Source: [Clostridium] scindens
GTDB taxonomy: Bacteria; Bacillota; Clostridia; Lachnospirales; Lachnospiraceae
Assembly (NCBI RefSeq): GCF_019597925.1
Contig: NZ_CP080442.1
Span: 413,001 to 477,000, forward strand
Length of the DNA: 64,000 bases
Reading direction: 5' to 3'
Positions within the stretch are counted from its first letter, which is position 1, and every line of letters begins with the position of its first letter. Made by a program: the position numbers and the translations under genes. Under the pieces are notes generated by a model. That model searched no databases, was not told where the DNA came from, and saw only the letters and a program-made list of their open reading frames with translations. Shown here piece by piece: positions 53,555-62,984 of this stretch.

Positions 53555-53931
53555 ATGAAGAAGCACATTGTTGGAGAAAATGGGATTAGTTATACGTTGT
53601 GAAAAGATGATTGTATTATCCAGATTTGGGGTTGTCTGAGGGGACAGGGTATTCGATTGGGAAGTATGGACGTCTGAGGAGAAAATATCTGCAGGAAGAA
53701 CGAAAGGAGGAAGATTTTAGATTGTTTTTGAATGGTGAGTTGAATGAGCACTTACGTCGTGTGGATGAGGCGTGTGAGCAGCGGATGGAGGTCCTGATTG
53801 AGCAAATGATGGGAAGGCTGGGAGTGACCGAGCAGTTAAAAGCAGAAAATCAGATGAAATGGGTTGGAATGACGAATAACATTAGAAATTTAGCAGAGGA
53901 AATCGTAGTGGAGGAAATTGTGTATCAGTAA
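53555..53931 (+). pseudogene. tnpV: TnpV-like transposon protein remnant
   Basis: Starts MKKHIVGENGISYTL, hits TGA at once and continues in another frame with YYPDLGLSEGTGYSIGKYGR, RRKYLQEERKEED, LIEQMMGRLGVTEQLKAENQ and NNIRNLAEEIVVEEIVYQ. This is the pattern of TnpV, a small protein of Tn4451-type mobilizable transposons with unknown function. No TnpX-type serine recombinase is in the window. Confidence 0.72.
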
Positions 53932-54184
53932 TGTGAGTGCGAGGCGGGCAACTGTTTCGCCATTTTGTATTTCTTTTAATAGCAAAGTAAAGGCTATTAT
54001 GCTAAAATATATCTATTATAGCAAAAAAAGAGATTTTTAGATAGACAGTTCTATGAATGTTACAAGATTTATTATTAAAATATTATATGTGAGACAGGAG
54101 TAATATCATTTACCTTGATTGGTTAAATCATGATAGAGATACAGAAAATCGATAATATTGATTAAGAACTAAAGGGAGAAAAAT
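53932..54184. other. AT-rich gap before the Gabija-like pair
   Basis: No gene seen. TAGCAAA and TTATAGC-type repeats occur, and base composition falls sharply toward AT, marking entry into the defence module. AAAGGGAG ahead of ATG 54185 is the ribosome site of the first defence gene. Confidence 0.4.
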
Positions 54185-56368
54185 ATGCAAGTTATAAAGA
54201 TAATAATAAATAATTTTCGTTTATTAAAACATACAGAGATTGATTTAGAAAAAGAGCTTTCATTAATTATCGGAAAAAATAATTGTGGAAAAACATCGGT
54301 TCTCACTGCTCTTACAAAGTTTTTTGGTGATCAGGGGAACGCTAATAATTTTAATTATGATGATTTTAATATAGACTTTCAAAAGGAATTATTTGAATGT
54401 CTTGAGAGAGATGTAACTGATTGGGGAAAGAAGAGATGCCAAGGAATCGAATTATATGTTTTTATTCAATATAATGAGACAGATAATTTGGCAAACATTT
54501 CTTCTTTAATGTTGGATTTGGATCCTAATAATAAAACAGTTGTTTTAAAAGTAGAATATGCATTGAATGATATATCTGTTGTAACTTTAAAAGATGCGTT
54601 TGAAAAATATTATGAACGTTTTAAAAATAATAAGAACAGTAAATTAACTAAGAAAGAATGTTATGATAAGTTTATGCATTCAAAGTCGAGACAATTTTTC
54701 AAAATTGTATATAAAGCAATATTATTTGATAAAATAGCAGGTAAAATATGCCCGGATAAATTTAGAGTTATCGATAAAAGGAAGGTTGAATTAACTAAAA
54801 TAATTTCTATAAAGTATATTGCAGCTAAAAGAGAAACAATGAATAAAGACAATGACGGTTCTTTATCAGGCCTTTCAAGCAAATATTATGAACGAATAAA
54901 AGAGGATGATGAAAACCCTGTTATTCAGAGTTTTGAAGATGCATTAGTAAATACAGATGTTTCCCTTACCAAAGTGTATGACGGGTTGTTTGAAAACGTA
55001 ATCAGTAAAGTAAAAAAGTTTGGTGGAATAAAAGAGAATGAGACGATAGTTAAGATAATATCTACATTAGGACAACAACAGCTATTAAAAGATAATACAA
55101 CAATGGTTTATGAAGCTGGAAGTCATCAACTGCCAGAAAGTTATAATGGTTTAGGTTACTTAAACTTAATTAGTATAATTATTCAAATTGAAACGATGTT
55201 AGCTGAGTTTAGATGTGATAATAAAGTTAACGCTAAACCAGCAGATATAAACTTGTTATTCATAGAAGAACCAGAAGCTCATACACATCCACAGATGCAA
55301 TATATCTTTATAAAGAATATAAAGGATTTGCTTAAGGATGGAAGTAAAGGAGATGATATAAGAAACAAAATCAATTTGCAAACAGTAATTACTACACATT
55401 CTTCACATATTGTTGCAGAATGTGATTTTGATGATATTAAATATTTTCAAAAAATTACACCAACAAATGTTATCTCAAAGAATATGAGAAGTCTAGAAGC
55501 GGAATATAAGGATGAAAATGATCCTGAAAACAAGAGGTTCAAGTTTTTAAAACAATATTTAACACTTAATTATGCAGAAATATTTTTTGCTGATAAAGTT
55601 ATTCTATATGAGGGGGATACTGAAAGAATTCTATTGCCTGCAATAATGAAAAAAATTGATCAAGAAGAAACTGATAAAACAAAGTTACCGTTATTGGCAC
55701 AGAATATATCACTTTTAGAGGCAGGGGCAAATTCACAGCTATTTGATAAATTTTTACAATTTACTGGAATAAAAACTTTGATTATAACTGATATAGACGC
55801 AGGAAAAGAGCAGAGGACTATGGACAAAAATGGCCATGAAAAAATAGTAATAAAAGGAACCGAAGTACGTAAAGGAAATACTACATCAAATAATGCGTTA
55901 AAATATTATTATAGTTTACCTTTAAAAACATGGAGAAAGACAATATTAAATTTTTTTGTTACAAGAAATAGCGAACAAAAAATACTAATAAGTGAAAATG
56001 GAAGTTGGAAACAAAGCAAGCACGGAAAATTAATGGTTGTTTACCAAACAGAAGAACAAAAAGATGAAAATAAATACTATCCAAGAAGTTTTGAAGATGC
56101 ATTCTTGTTTTATAACAGAGAGTTTATTATTAAAAATATCGATGGTTTTAATAGTTTGAAAAATGTGAAGCAAATAGATGAGAAAGTCGGAGGAACGTCT
56201 GAATATAAATACACAGCATATGAATTGGCTGAAAATTGCATAAAAAGTAAACCAGCATTTCCAATGGATATTTTATTATGTAGCGAGCCTGATGAAAATA
56301 CAGATTTTTCAAATTGGCAGATACCGCCATACATAAGGGAGGGGTTACTGTGGTTGCGAGAAGACTAG
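54185..56368 (+). CDS. gajA: OLD-family ATP-dependent endonuclease, Gabija GajA-like
   Basis: 727 residues. The ABC-type ATPase at the N-terminus has GKNNCGKTSVL (Walker A) at about residue 31 and LLFIEEPEAHTHP (Walker B) at about 360. The TOPRIM nuclease domain follows: FADKVILYEGDTERILLP holds the Glu, LLEAGANSQLF and IITDIDAGKEQ the Asp pair. This is class 2 OLD, the GajA component that nicks phage DNA when nucleotide pools fall. It is longer than the typical GajA of about 580 residues, with extra sequence in the middle of the ATPase. The next gene overlaps its end and is a UvrD-like helicase, the GajB partner. AT-rich and intact, unlike the relics just upstream. Confidence 0.88.
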   Translation: MQVIKIIINNFRLLKHTEIDLEKELSLIIGKNNCGKTSVLTALTKFFGDQGNANNFNYDDFNIDFQKELFECLERDVTDWGKKRCQGIELYVFIQYNETDNLANISSLMLDLDPNNKTVVLKVEYALNDISVVTLKDAFEKYYERFKNNKNSKLTKKECYDKFMHSKSRQFFKIVYKAILFDKIAGKICPDKFRVIDKRKVELTKIISIKYIAAKRETMNKDNDGSLSGLSSKYYERIKEDDENPVIQSFEDALVNTDVSLTKVYDGLFENVISKVKKFGGIKENETIVKIISTLGQQQLLKDNTTMVYEAGSHQLPESYNGLGYLNLISIIIQIETMLAEFRCDNKVNAKPADINLLFIEEPEAHTHPQMQYIFIKNIKDLLKDGSKGDDIRNKINLQTVITTHSSHIVAECDFDDIKYFQKITPTNVISKNMRSLEAEYKDENDPENKRFKFLKQYLTLNYAEIFFADKVILYEGDTERILLPAIMKKIDQEETDKTKLPLLAQNISLLEAGANSQLFDKFLQFTGIKTLIITDIDAGKEQRTMDKNGHEKIVIKGTEVRKGNTTSNNALKYYYSLPLKTWRKTILNFFVTRNSEQKILISENGSWKQSKHGKLMVVYQTEEQKDENKYYPRSFEDAFLFYNREFIIKNIDGFNSLKNVKQIDEKVGGTSEYKYTAYELAENCIKSKPAFPMDILLCSEPDENTDFSNWQIPPYIREGLLWLRED

Positions 56369-58287
56369 ATACAGAAATAGAAGAAATATTAATGCATATA
56401 AAACAAAAACATAATTTTCTTTTAAGTGGAGGCGCTGGCAGTGGGAAGACATATTCACTTGTTGAAGTGTTAAAACATGTGTCCGTATTATACCCAAATG
56501 CTCAAATCGCATGCATTACATATACCAATGCCGCTGCAGTGGAGATTATAAATAGAGCCAATGTTGATAATTTAACCATCTCGACTATTCATGATTTTTT
56601 GTGGGAGAATATTTCATTGTTTCCTAATGAATTAAGAAGAACATTGATAGAATTAGTTAATAGTGATGATAGTGGTATTAAGAAGCCAAAGGCAGATGAA
56701 GAGTTTACGCTAACTAATGATATTATTATCCAATATAAAGAATATACTAAGTTGAAAAGTGGGGAAATATCACATGATGAAGTACTAGTATTGGCTAATG
56801 AGATGTATAAAAAGTATCCTAAGCTATGTAGCATTTTAAAAGATAAATATCAGTTTGTTTTTGTTGATGAGTATCAAGATACATCACCATTGGTTATAAA
56901 GATTTTGCTGGAATACTTGCAAAAAAGCAATCATGTTAATGTTATAGGATTCTTTGGCGATTCTATGCAATCAATATTTGAAAATAGTGTGGGGAACATT
57001 GATAAATACATTTCTCAAGGAATTGTCCATAAAGTTGAAAAAGAACAGAATAGAAGAAATCCAGGTTCAGTAATAAAATTGGCAAATAAGTTGCGTATTG
57101 ATGGGCTGGAACAAAAAGAGTCGGATGATGCAGATGCCCCAAATATGGCAGAAGGTAAATTAAAAGAGGGAACTACAAGATTTTTATATTCTAATAAATT
57201 TTCTATAAATATGGTAAAGGAATCTCAATGGTGTCGGGAATGGGATTTTAACGATTCCAAGAAAACAAAAGAATTAAGACTTACACATAATTTAATAGCA
57301 AGTGAAGCGGGTTTTGATAAACTTATGAATATCTATGACAATGATCCTATTTACAAATTTAGAAAGGACTTTAAGAAATTTGCAGAACAAAAAAATTATA
57401 TGTTTGATGTGAATAGTTCATTTAATGATGTGGTTAGGGGGCTTGACTGGAAATATTCCAGAGGTGATAATAGTGGCAAACAACATATTGACGTTTTTTT
57501 GGAAAAAGAAGAGAATAGGGTTTTATACGATTATATAAAGAAATGGTCATATGAAAAAGTTAATCAAATATATATGGATAAAGATAAACTTATTGATGAT
57601 AAGGTGGAAGTAGAAGGAGTTACTGTAAGAGATGCTAAAAGAGATTATCTAATTCAACATTTATTTAAAATACAAGATATAATTTATCTTTATAAAAATG
57701 GAATGTATAATGAATTATTACAAAAGACACAAATAATAGTCGTTACAAATAGAGATAAGGCAAAGTTTAGAGATAATATCGAAAAGTTAATTTCTATGGA
57801 AAATAAGTCGATAGGGAATGTTATTGATTTTGCGGATCAAGTAGACTTGTGCGTGAAGGATGATAAATTTATTAATTTTGTTGAAAAAAACGAATATTTA
57901 TATTGGAGAGTAAAGAAAATTATATATTCTGAGTTTCAAAATTTATATAGATATTTGGAAGGTTTTACTCCATTTTCGACTCAACATAAAATTAAAGGTT
58001 TAGAGTATGATAATGTTTTAGTATTTCTTGAAAATGGTGGTTGGCCAAACTATAATTTTGAATATTTATTTGATAAACACATTTTTGCAACACTTTCAAA
58101 GGCAAAACAAACAACGTATCCGAGAATATTAGAAAGAACAAAAAAGTTATTTTATGTGTGTTGTACTCGTGCAAGGGAAAATTTGGTTGTTTTTTACCCC
58201 AATCCAACAGAAGGGATATTAGAAGGAGCCAAAGAATTATTCGGCAAGGGAAATTGCATTAATCTGGATAGGGATGATGTGGACTAG
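56350..58287 (+). CDS. gajB: UvrD/Rep-like helicase, Gabija GajB-like
   Basis: 645 residues with all superfamily 1 motifs: GGAGSGKTYSL (I), CITYTNAAA (Ia), FVFVDEYQDTSPL (II), GFFGDSMQSIF (III), EQNRRNPGSV (IV), KGLEYDNVLVF (V) and YVCCTRARENL (VI). GTG 56350 is chosen because AGGGAGGGG is just upstream and the overlap with gajA becomes 19 bases; the longer frame starts at 56314. It is longer than the textbook GajB (about 490). Together with gajA it should protect against phages. Confidence 0.87.
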   Translation: MVARRLDTEIEEILMHIKQKHNFLLSGGAGSGKTYSLVEVLKHVSVLYPNAQIACITYTNAAAVEIINRANVDNLTISTIHDFLWENISLFPNELRRTLIELVNSDDSGIKKPKADEEFTLTNDIIIQYKEYTKLKSGEISHDEVLVLANEMYKKYPKLCSILKDKYQFVFVDEYQDTSPLVIKILLEYLQKSNHVNVIGFFGDSMQSIFENSVGNIDKYISQGIVHKVEKEQNRRNPGSVIKLANKLRIDGLEQKESDDADAPNMAEGKLKEGTTRFLYSNKFSINMVKESQWCREWDFNDSKKTKELRLTHNLIASEAGFDKLMNIYDNDPIYKFRKDFKKFAEQKNYMFDVNSSFNDVVRGLDWKYSRGDNSGKQHIDVFLEKEENRVLYDYIKKWSYEKVNQIYMDKDKLIDDKVEVEGVTVRDAKRDYLIQHLFKIQDIIYLYKNGMYNELLQKTQIIVVTNRDKAKFRDNIEKLISMENKSIGNVIDFADQVDLCVKDDKFINFVEKNEYLYWRVKKIIYSEFQNLYRYLEGFTPFSTQHKIKGLEYDNVLVFLENGGWPNYNFEYLFDKHIFATLSKAKQTTYPRILERTKKLFYVCCTRARENLVVFYPNPTEGILEGAKELFGKGNCINLDRDDVD

Positions 58288-58434
58288 ATGTTGTTTAATG
58301 TGAATGTATATTTATTATTTTTGACTCTATTTTGACTCTAATAATTTTGAACAAGAAAATGTAGCTGAAAAATATAAAGAATACAATGATAAAAAGGTAT
58401 AAAAGTGTACTGGAAAATGTTTAAATCGCATCAT

Positions 58435-58560
58435 CCGCACCAGAGTTTGAATAAAGGGTTAAAATCCCGTAAGCCAGTAATTATAGGGATTGCGGGGTTT
58501 TCTTCTGCCCGAAAAGTAAGACTTTCTATAATCTGCTTATTTAGTGTGTTCACCAATAAG
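58435..58560 (+). repeat. Diverged copy of the guaA 3' end and terminator, candidate att junction
   Basis: From 58442, AGAGTTTGAATAAAGGGTTA matches the guaA end (47354 on) with third-position changes that keep the last codons Glu-Phe-Glu-stop. The shared stretch then runs AAGCCAGTAAT (58470-58480), a G-rich terminator arm with T-run, and further to CCGAAAA..TAAGA..CTTTCT. The corresponding sequence is split at guaA by the IS (47354-47394, 48933-48998). This direct repeat flanks the relaxase/Gabija segment, as attL and attR of a guaA-integrated island would. Confidence 0.75.
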
Positions 58561-58614
58561 GAGATTAAAAATTTTAAATCCCAAAGTTAATTATTTGACC
58601 TAAATTATCTATTT

Positions 58615-59450
58615 GGAAAATTTCGAGATGAATTTATCTGAAACATCACCCCATTTATCCAATCTTGAAACGCATTTTACTAGATTATCTATATAATCCA
58701 ATTCATTAATATTTAAATCTTCAAAAATTATCCGTCGATATAACAAACTCCTTTTTAACAGTATATAAAACAGATTCATTTCCGTTAAAATATTGACCCT
58801 TTCGTTCTCGTTTAATGTGCATTATTCTAACCCTGCTGTTAAAAGTTGTTCATAATTATTTGATAATTCTTTTCTGAAAATATCCACACCATATTTCTTA
58901 ATCAACGCATCTAAACAATTTTTAAAAGATGCACAATGAGAATCGGGAGTTAATGAGGAGAAAAAATTAGTATGTTTTTTTACGATTTCTAAAAGAGGTT
59001 CAACTAGTTCAATCAAAAATGTACACTTTACATCGACAGTTATTCCAATATCACTTAATGAATAGAGATATATTTGATGCACCATATCTAATTCTTCGAG
59101 CAATTGCTCCCATTTACAGAATAATTCTGTTGTAAGAATAAAATCGAAGGCAAGTAATTTATCCACTTTATAGTTACAAATGTCAGCGGATGAAAAGTAA
59201 GATAGCCTTCTTTTCATAAAATGTTCTTTACATGAATGTAATACGTTATCTTCTGATGTGCCAGATTCAGTTAATTGTAGTTCTGTCAAAGAAATAAAAG
59301 TACCATCTAACAGCATTAGTAGCCTTTATATACGTGAAAATACTGTGTGTGATTCAAAAATAGAGACATCTGCATCCGATTTTATTGTGATTTTCCTGAT
59401 TCCATATTGTTCTACATAAATTGAAATGGCTTATTATCGCCTGTTTCAAA
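58615..59450 (-). pseudogene. Decayed gene of unknown (possibly HEPN-like) family
   Basis: The longest open part (59316-58822) encodes a helical protein with LTELQLTESGTSEDNVLHSC and CLDALIKKYGVDIFRKELSN. It ends at an in-frame TAA; the sense continues in a shifted frame as RIMHIKRERKGQYFNGNESV and then back as LLYRRIIFEDLNI and CVSRLDKWGDVSDKFISKFS to a stop near 58615. Upstream a further frame gives IYVEQYGIRKITIKSDADVS. At least three lesions are needed. Two long helical regions recall HEPN-type abortive-infection proteins, but I cannot name the family. Confidence 0.5.
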
Positions 59451-59473
59451 GCTAACTGAATGAGGCCCGTCTC

Positions 59474-59501
59474 TTTGCAAAAGAAATAGTAATAGTATAA
59501 T
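59474..59501 (+). promoter_or_regulatory. Promoter of the EEP/TOPRIM-like gene pair
   Basis: TTTGCA (59474-59479), 16 bases, perfect TATAAT (59496-59501), 67 bases before the TTG start. Confidence 0.62.
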
Positions 59502-59568
59502 GGAATTAGTGAAAAATTGAAGTTGTAGCACTAAAAATACAAAATTAGAAAAACAAAGGTGAGAAGAG

Positions 59569-60372
59569 TTGCTTAATATTTTATTTTGGAATCTAAAAAG
59601 AAACGCAATAGAAGGTTATATTATTGATTGCATAGTTGAAAATAATGTTGATATTGCTGTTTTCTCAGAATTTGACGGGGTAGATTTTATTAAGATAGAA
59701 AAGCGTTTAGGAAAGATGTATGGCCGTATTTTGGCAGTACAAGATGATAGAAAAGTAACATTAATAGCAAAGACAACCTTTTCAGTTGCAATCATACAGC
59801 AACAAAATAGGTATAATATATATAATGTAAAAACTGCGGTGGAAGACTATCTTTTGGCAGCGATTCATCTGGAAGATAGGAGAAACTATGAAAGTGGAGA
59901 AAGGATCGAGACAATAAAAGGGTTGGTGGCGGATATTGAGCAAACGGAAGAATTATTGAAATGCGGTAATACAATAGTCATTGGAGATTTCAATGCCAAT
60001 CCATACGATGAAGAATTATTAAGTAAATTTGCCTTTAATGCGGTTTTGTTTAAAACAATTATAGATAAAAGGGAGTTAACAAACCCTAATAGTTTAAAGC
60101 GAAAGCGATTTTATAATCCTATTCTACATTATATCTCAGAAGATACGGAAATGTATGGTAGTTTTTATCATGCAAAAGACTATAGGACACCATATTGGCA
60201 TTGTCTGGATCAAGTGTTGATTAGAAGAGACTTGGTAAACAGTGTAAAGCATGTGGAATATTTAAAAAGAATAAGCACAAAGGATTTGTTAGAAAATGCA
60301 ATACCTAATGGAAAAATAAGTGATCACTTACCGTTATTAGTTAATCTATTGGAGGTTGGAAATGGAGTTTAA
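59569..60372 (+). CDS. Endonuclease/exonuclease/phosphatase (EEP) family protein
   Basis: 267 residues. All the family landmarks are visible: FWNLKRN with the metal-side Asn, DIAVFSEFDG with the Glu ligand, VIGDFNANPYDEE with the Asp-Asn pair, DQVLIRRDL, and ISDHLPLLVNL with the catalytic Asp-His. Members cut DNA, RNA or phosphate esters with magnesium. Translation starts at TTG 59569 after AAAGGTGAGA; the next ATG comes too late. The stop overlaps the next gene by 11 bases, so the two are co-translated. The position between a Gabija pair and an RM locus makes a defence nuclease likely; this is inference. Confidence 0.82.
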   Translation: MLNILFWNLKRNAIEGYIIDCIVENNVDIAVFSEFDGVDFIKIEKRLGKMYGRILAVQDDRKVTLIAKTTFSVAIIQQQNRYNIYNVKTAVEDYLLAAIHLEDRRNYESGERIETIKGLVADIEQTEELLKCGNTIVIGDFNANPYDEELLSKFAFNAVLFKTIIDKRELTNPNSLKRKRFYNPILHYISEDTEMYGSFYHAKDYRTPYWHCLDQVLIRRDLVNSVKHVEYLKRISTKDLLENAIPNGKISDHLPLLVNLLEVGNGV

Positions 60373-61150
60373 AAATTATTGGGGAATTGGTGAGGAGCCT
60401 CAAGATGATTTAAAGTATACTGATAATATTTACAGAATTATGGAGGAGCAATGCAAATATTTGTTTCAGTACACTAGGAGTAAGGTTTTTGCGGTTTTTG
60501 ATGAAATAAAAATTGATGGTTCAATGCTTGTAGTAGCAAAAACCATATCAAATGTATTTAAAAGTGTTTCGGGCATAACTGAATTACAAGAAACTATTGC
60601 GGAATCATCTACAGAAAATTTGATCGATGCGAATGATATGTATTTTGATAAGCGTTATGGTTTTGAAATATGCACTGAAAAATATAGATTTAGACTGTTT
60701 GAATTGAGAATGACACCAATATATCCTGTTGAAATAATTATTGATGAGGGCATATGTAAAAATATAGGAAAGACATTGGCTAGGATAGCCATTCCGATGG
60801 AAAAATTTAATCATTTTATAATTAATGATGAGGAAACTTTTTGCGATGTGTTAGAAAATATTTTACAAGATAAAAAGGTGCATTATATTATTGATGAATT
60901 GCAAAAACGTGTACAGGATAAAAATGAAGAAAAGAAATTACCAGAAAAGGTAATAATATGTGAAGGGAAGACAGATGAGATAATTCTTCAAGCACTTGCT
61001 CGAAAGTTAAATCAAAAGGTTACAATTATAGTTGCTGATGGGAAATATAAGGTTCCGGTTATTTTTGATACAGTAACGGTTAGAAATATCAAATCTAATA
61101 TCTTAATTGTAATTGATTCTGATGGGAATGAAAAAGAAACCAAAAAATGA
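60362..61150 (+). CDS. TOPRIM-like protein, main part (partner of EEP nuclease)
   Basis: 262 residues. The first about 190 show no known motif: an FDEIKIDGSMLVVAK segment, then mixed alpha/beta. From about residue 197 the pattern VIICEGKTDEIILQALARKL and, about 50 residues on, ILIVIDSDGN matches a TOPRIM-type core (Glu, then Asp-x-Asp). It stops at TGA 61148-61150, just before the final part of the fold is expected; that part is found at once in the -1 frame (61147-61353). ATG 60362 has GGAGG six bases upstream. It could be a truncated protein, two subunits or a frameshifted single gene. Confidence 0.6.
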   Translation: MEFKNYWGIGEEPQDDLKYTDNIYRIMEEQCKYLFQYTRSKVFAVFDEIKIDGSMLVVAKTISNVFKSVSGITELQETIAESSTENLIDANDMYFDKRYGFEICTEKYRFRLFELRMTPIYPVEIIIDEGICKNIGKTLARIAIPMEKFNHFIINDEETFCDVLENILQDKKVHYIIDELQKRVQDKNEEKKLPEKVIICEGKTDEIILQALARKLNQKVTIIVADGKYKVPVIFDTVTVRNIKSNILIVIDSDGNEKETKK

Positions 61151-61353
61151 TCGTCGAAAAGATAGGTGCTGATAACTATGAATTAGCAATAATTAATAAT
61201 AGCATAGAGGATTGGTTTATGCCTGAAGTGGCAGATTTTAGTAAACTTAAATTGATGCAATCAATAGATGCAATTATCGAAGAAATTGATTTGGCAGAAC
61301 TTTGCAATAACCATGAATCATTTGCTAAAGTTGTAGAGTTTTTACAAAAATAG
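61147..61353 (+). CDS. C-terminal continuation of the TOPRIM-like protein in the -1 frame
   Basis: 68 codons starting at an ATG that overlaps the upstream stop (ATGA). The text YELAIINNSIEDWFMPEVAD reads as the natural continuation of a TOPRIM-like protein and not as an independent small protein. The junction is an A6 run (61142-61147). A polymerase slip, a real indel or programmed -1 frameshifting would each join the parts. No ribosome site of its own is visible, so if expressed separately it would depend on coupling. Confidence 0.5.
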   Translation: MIVEKIGADNYELAIINNSIEDWFMPEVADFSKLKLMQSIDAIIEEIDLAELCNNHESFAKVVEFLQK

Positions 61354-61895
61354 TATATAGGATTTTTGGCTATATAACTATAAGTTGTTGTGGAGAAGTG
61401 GATAAGGTTCAGTAAAATGCTGAAAGGAAATTGAAATTATACACGAAAAGCAAAAAAGAGTTTTTCAATATGTGATAGGTGCATTCGCATTTGAGTGAAT
61501 TGCAGTATTATTAGTGCTTATACTCTTTTATTCTATTTTTAGAAAAAGCACAAGTGGTTTAGGTGGGGGGAAGCAATAAAGTGTATCTACTAAATCTCGG
61601 GTTGCTAATTATGAAGTGGTCTACAGGAATTGATAGCGGTAGAATAAAGAGTGATAACAATTAACTGATAACACTGGTTTGGATAGGCCATATAAATTAA
61701 ACAGTTGGAGAGAAATAGAGTCAAGCAGAATCAGTACACTCATATAAAATTGTTAATAATAGACTTTAGTTTTGTGAGTTTAATAACGGATAATAAACTC
61801 GGAGAGACTGTAATAAATTTTGTGTAAACTAGATATGTGGTATGTATCCTCATGGATTGATATTAAAATAAGTATTAAACCAGGAGGAGGTTTTT
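61354..61895. other. 540-base region without an intact gene
   Basis: AT-rich. One plus-strand stretch around 61440-61620 gives a broken membrane-like reading (IAVLLVLILFYSIF between stops), probably a relic. GGAGGAGG before 61896 is the ribosome site of the dead transposase. I see no RNA gene or repeat array. Confidence 0.35.
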
Positions 61896-62850
61896 ATGAT
61901 AAGAGAAAGAAAAATGACATCGGAACGTAAAGTGTTCATCACCTGTCTACTGGAATACTGCCAGCCGAATGGCGAACAAGATATGCAGAAAAAGTTCCAA
62001 GATTTGTTAGGTGATACTCTGCAAGGGATGCTGGATGTTGAAATGGATCAAAATTCGGATTATTCCAAGTATGATTATCGGAACATGGAAACAGATGACA
62101 ACTGCAATGGATGCAGCAAAAAACGGTCATTTCTTCTATGGGGTCAATTAGTCTGGATATTCCGAGAGACAGAAAAGGAGAATTTAAACTATAGATTGTC
62201 TAGAAAATCAAACGGATATTTTCAATATTGAAGATTAGGCCTTGTCTATGTATGCGAAAGGAATGATGACCAGAGATATGTCCAGCCATCTTTGAGATGC
62301 CCAGAGTTTAGACGCTTCAGCAAAGATGATCTCTCACATGACAGGCTGTATCTGCCAATTGCCAAGGAATGACAAAATAGGCCGTTGGAACATAAGTATG
62401 CGATTACTTTTATGGATGTCATTCGTTTTTATGTACGGGAAAACAACTGAACCGTCAAAATAGCGGCGCACGTTTCGACTGGCGAGAAATTAAACAGCAT
62501 GCGAGAAGTTCTTGGCATGTTGATCGGTGGTAATGAAAGCGAAAAGTACTGGCTTGGTGTTTTGAATGAAATCAAAAATAACTGTGTATAAGATATTATG
62601 ATTGTTTGTGCAGAGGGGCTGACCGGATTTGCTGATGTCATCTATGGCGTATATTCGCTGGTAGCAATCTAGCACTGTATCTCGTACACCAGATCCAATA
62701 TTCTACAAAATTTATCTCCTACAAGGACATAAGGCCATTTATGGCAGATCTAAAATTGGTGTATAAGGATACAGAGGCGCTGGCCGTAGTTGCATTGAGC
62801 AAGTTTGAAGAAACCTGGGGCAAAATATATCCGAGACTATGAAAAAAAGC
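61896..62850 (+). pseudogene. IS256-family transposase remnant (N-terminal two thirds)
   Basis: Pieces in several frames line up as one mutator-type transposase: DLLGDTLQGMLDVEMDQNSD and YDYRNMETDDNCNGCSKKR at the start, SMYAKGMMTRDMSSHL near 62245, FMDVIRFYVREN, EVLGMLIGGNESEKYWLGVL and IMIVCAEGLTGFADVIYGVY up to 62670, then scattered matches to 62850. Numerous stops and shifts; no terminal repeats found. The DDE Asp of FMD is still readable. Confidence 0.85.
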
Positions 62851-62984
62851 CTGTAAATAAGATTCTTCTATGATAATGAAGGGCAAAAGTCTTGATAAAT
62901 AGGCCTTTCGCCCTTTATCTATATATAGCAGTTACAAAAAGACTCGTCAATAGCAGGTGGTAAATCCGCCTGTTTTTAGATTAT

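Noticed and set aside
61142..61150. Firm claim of programmed -1 frameshifting in the TOPRIM-like gene
   Set aside because: The zero-frame codons ACC AAA AAA do not make a perfect slippery heptamer and no downstream stimulatory structure is evident, so an indel is at least as likely.
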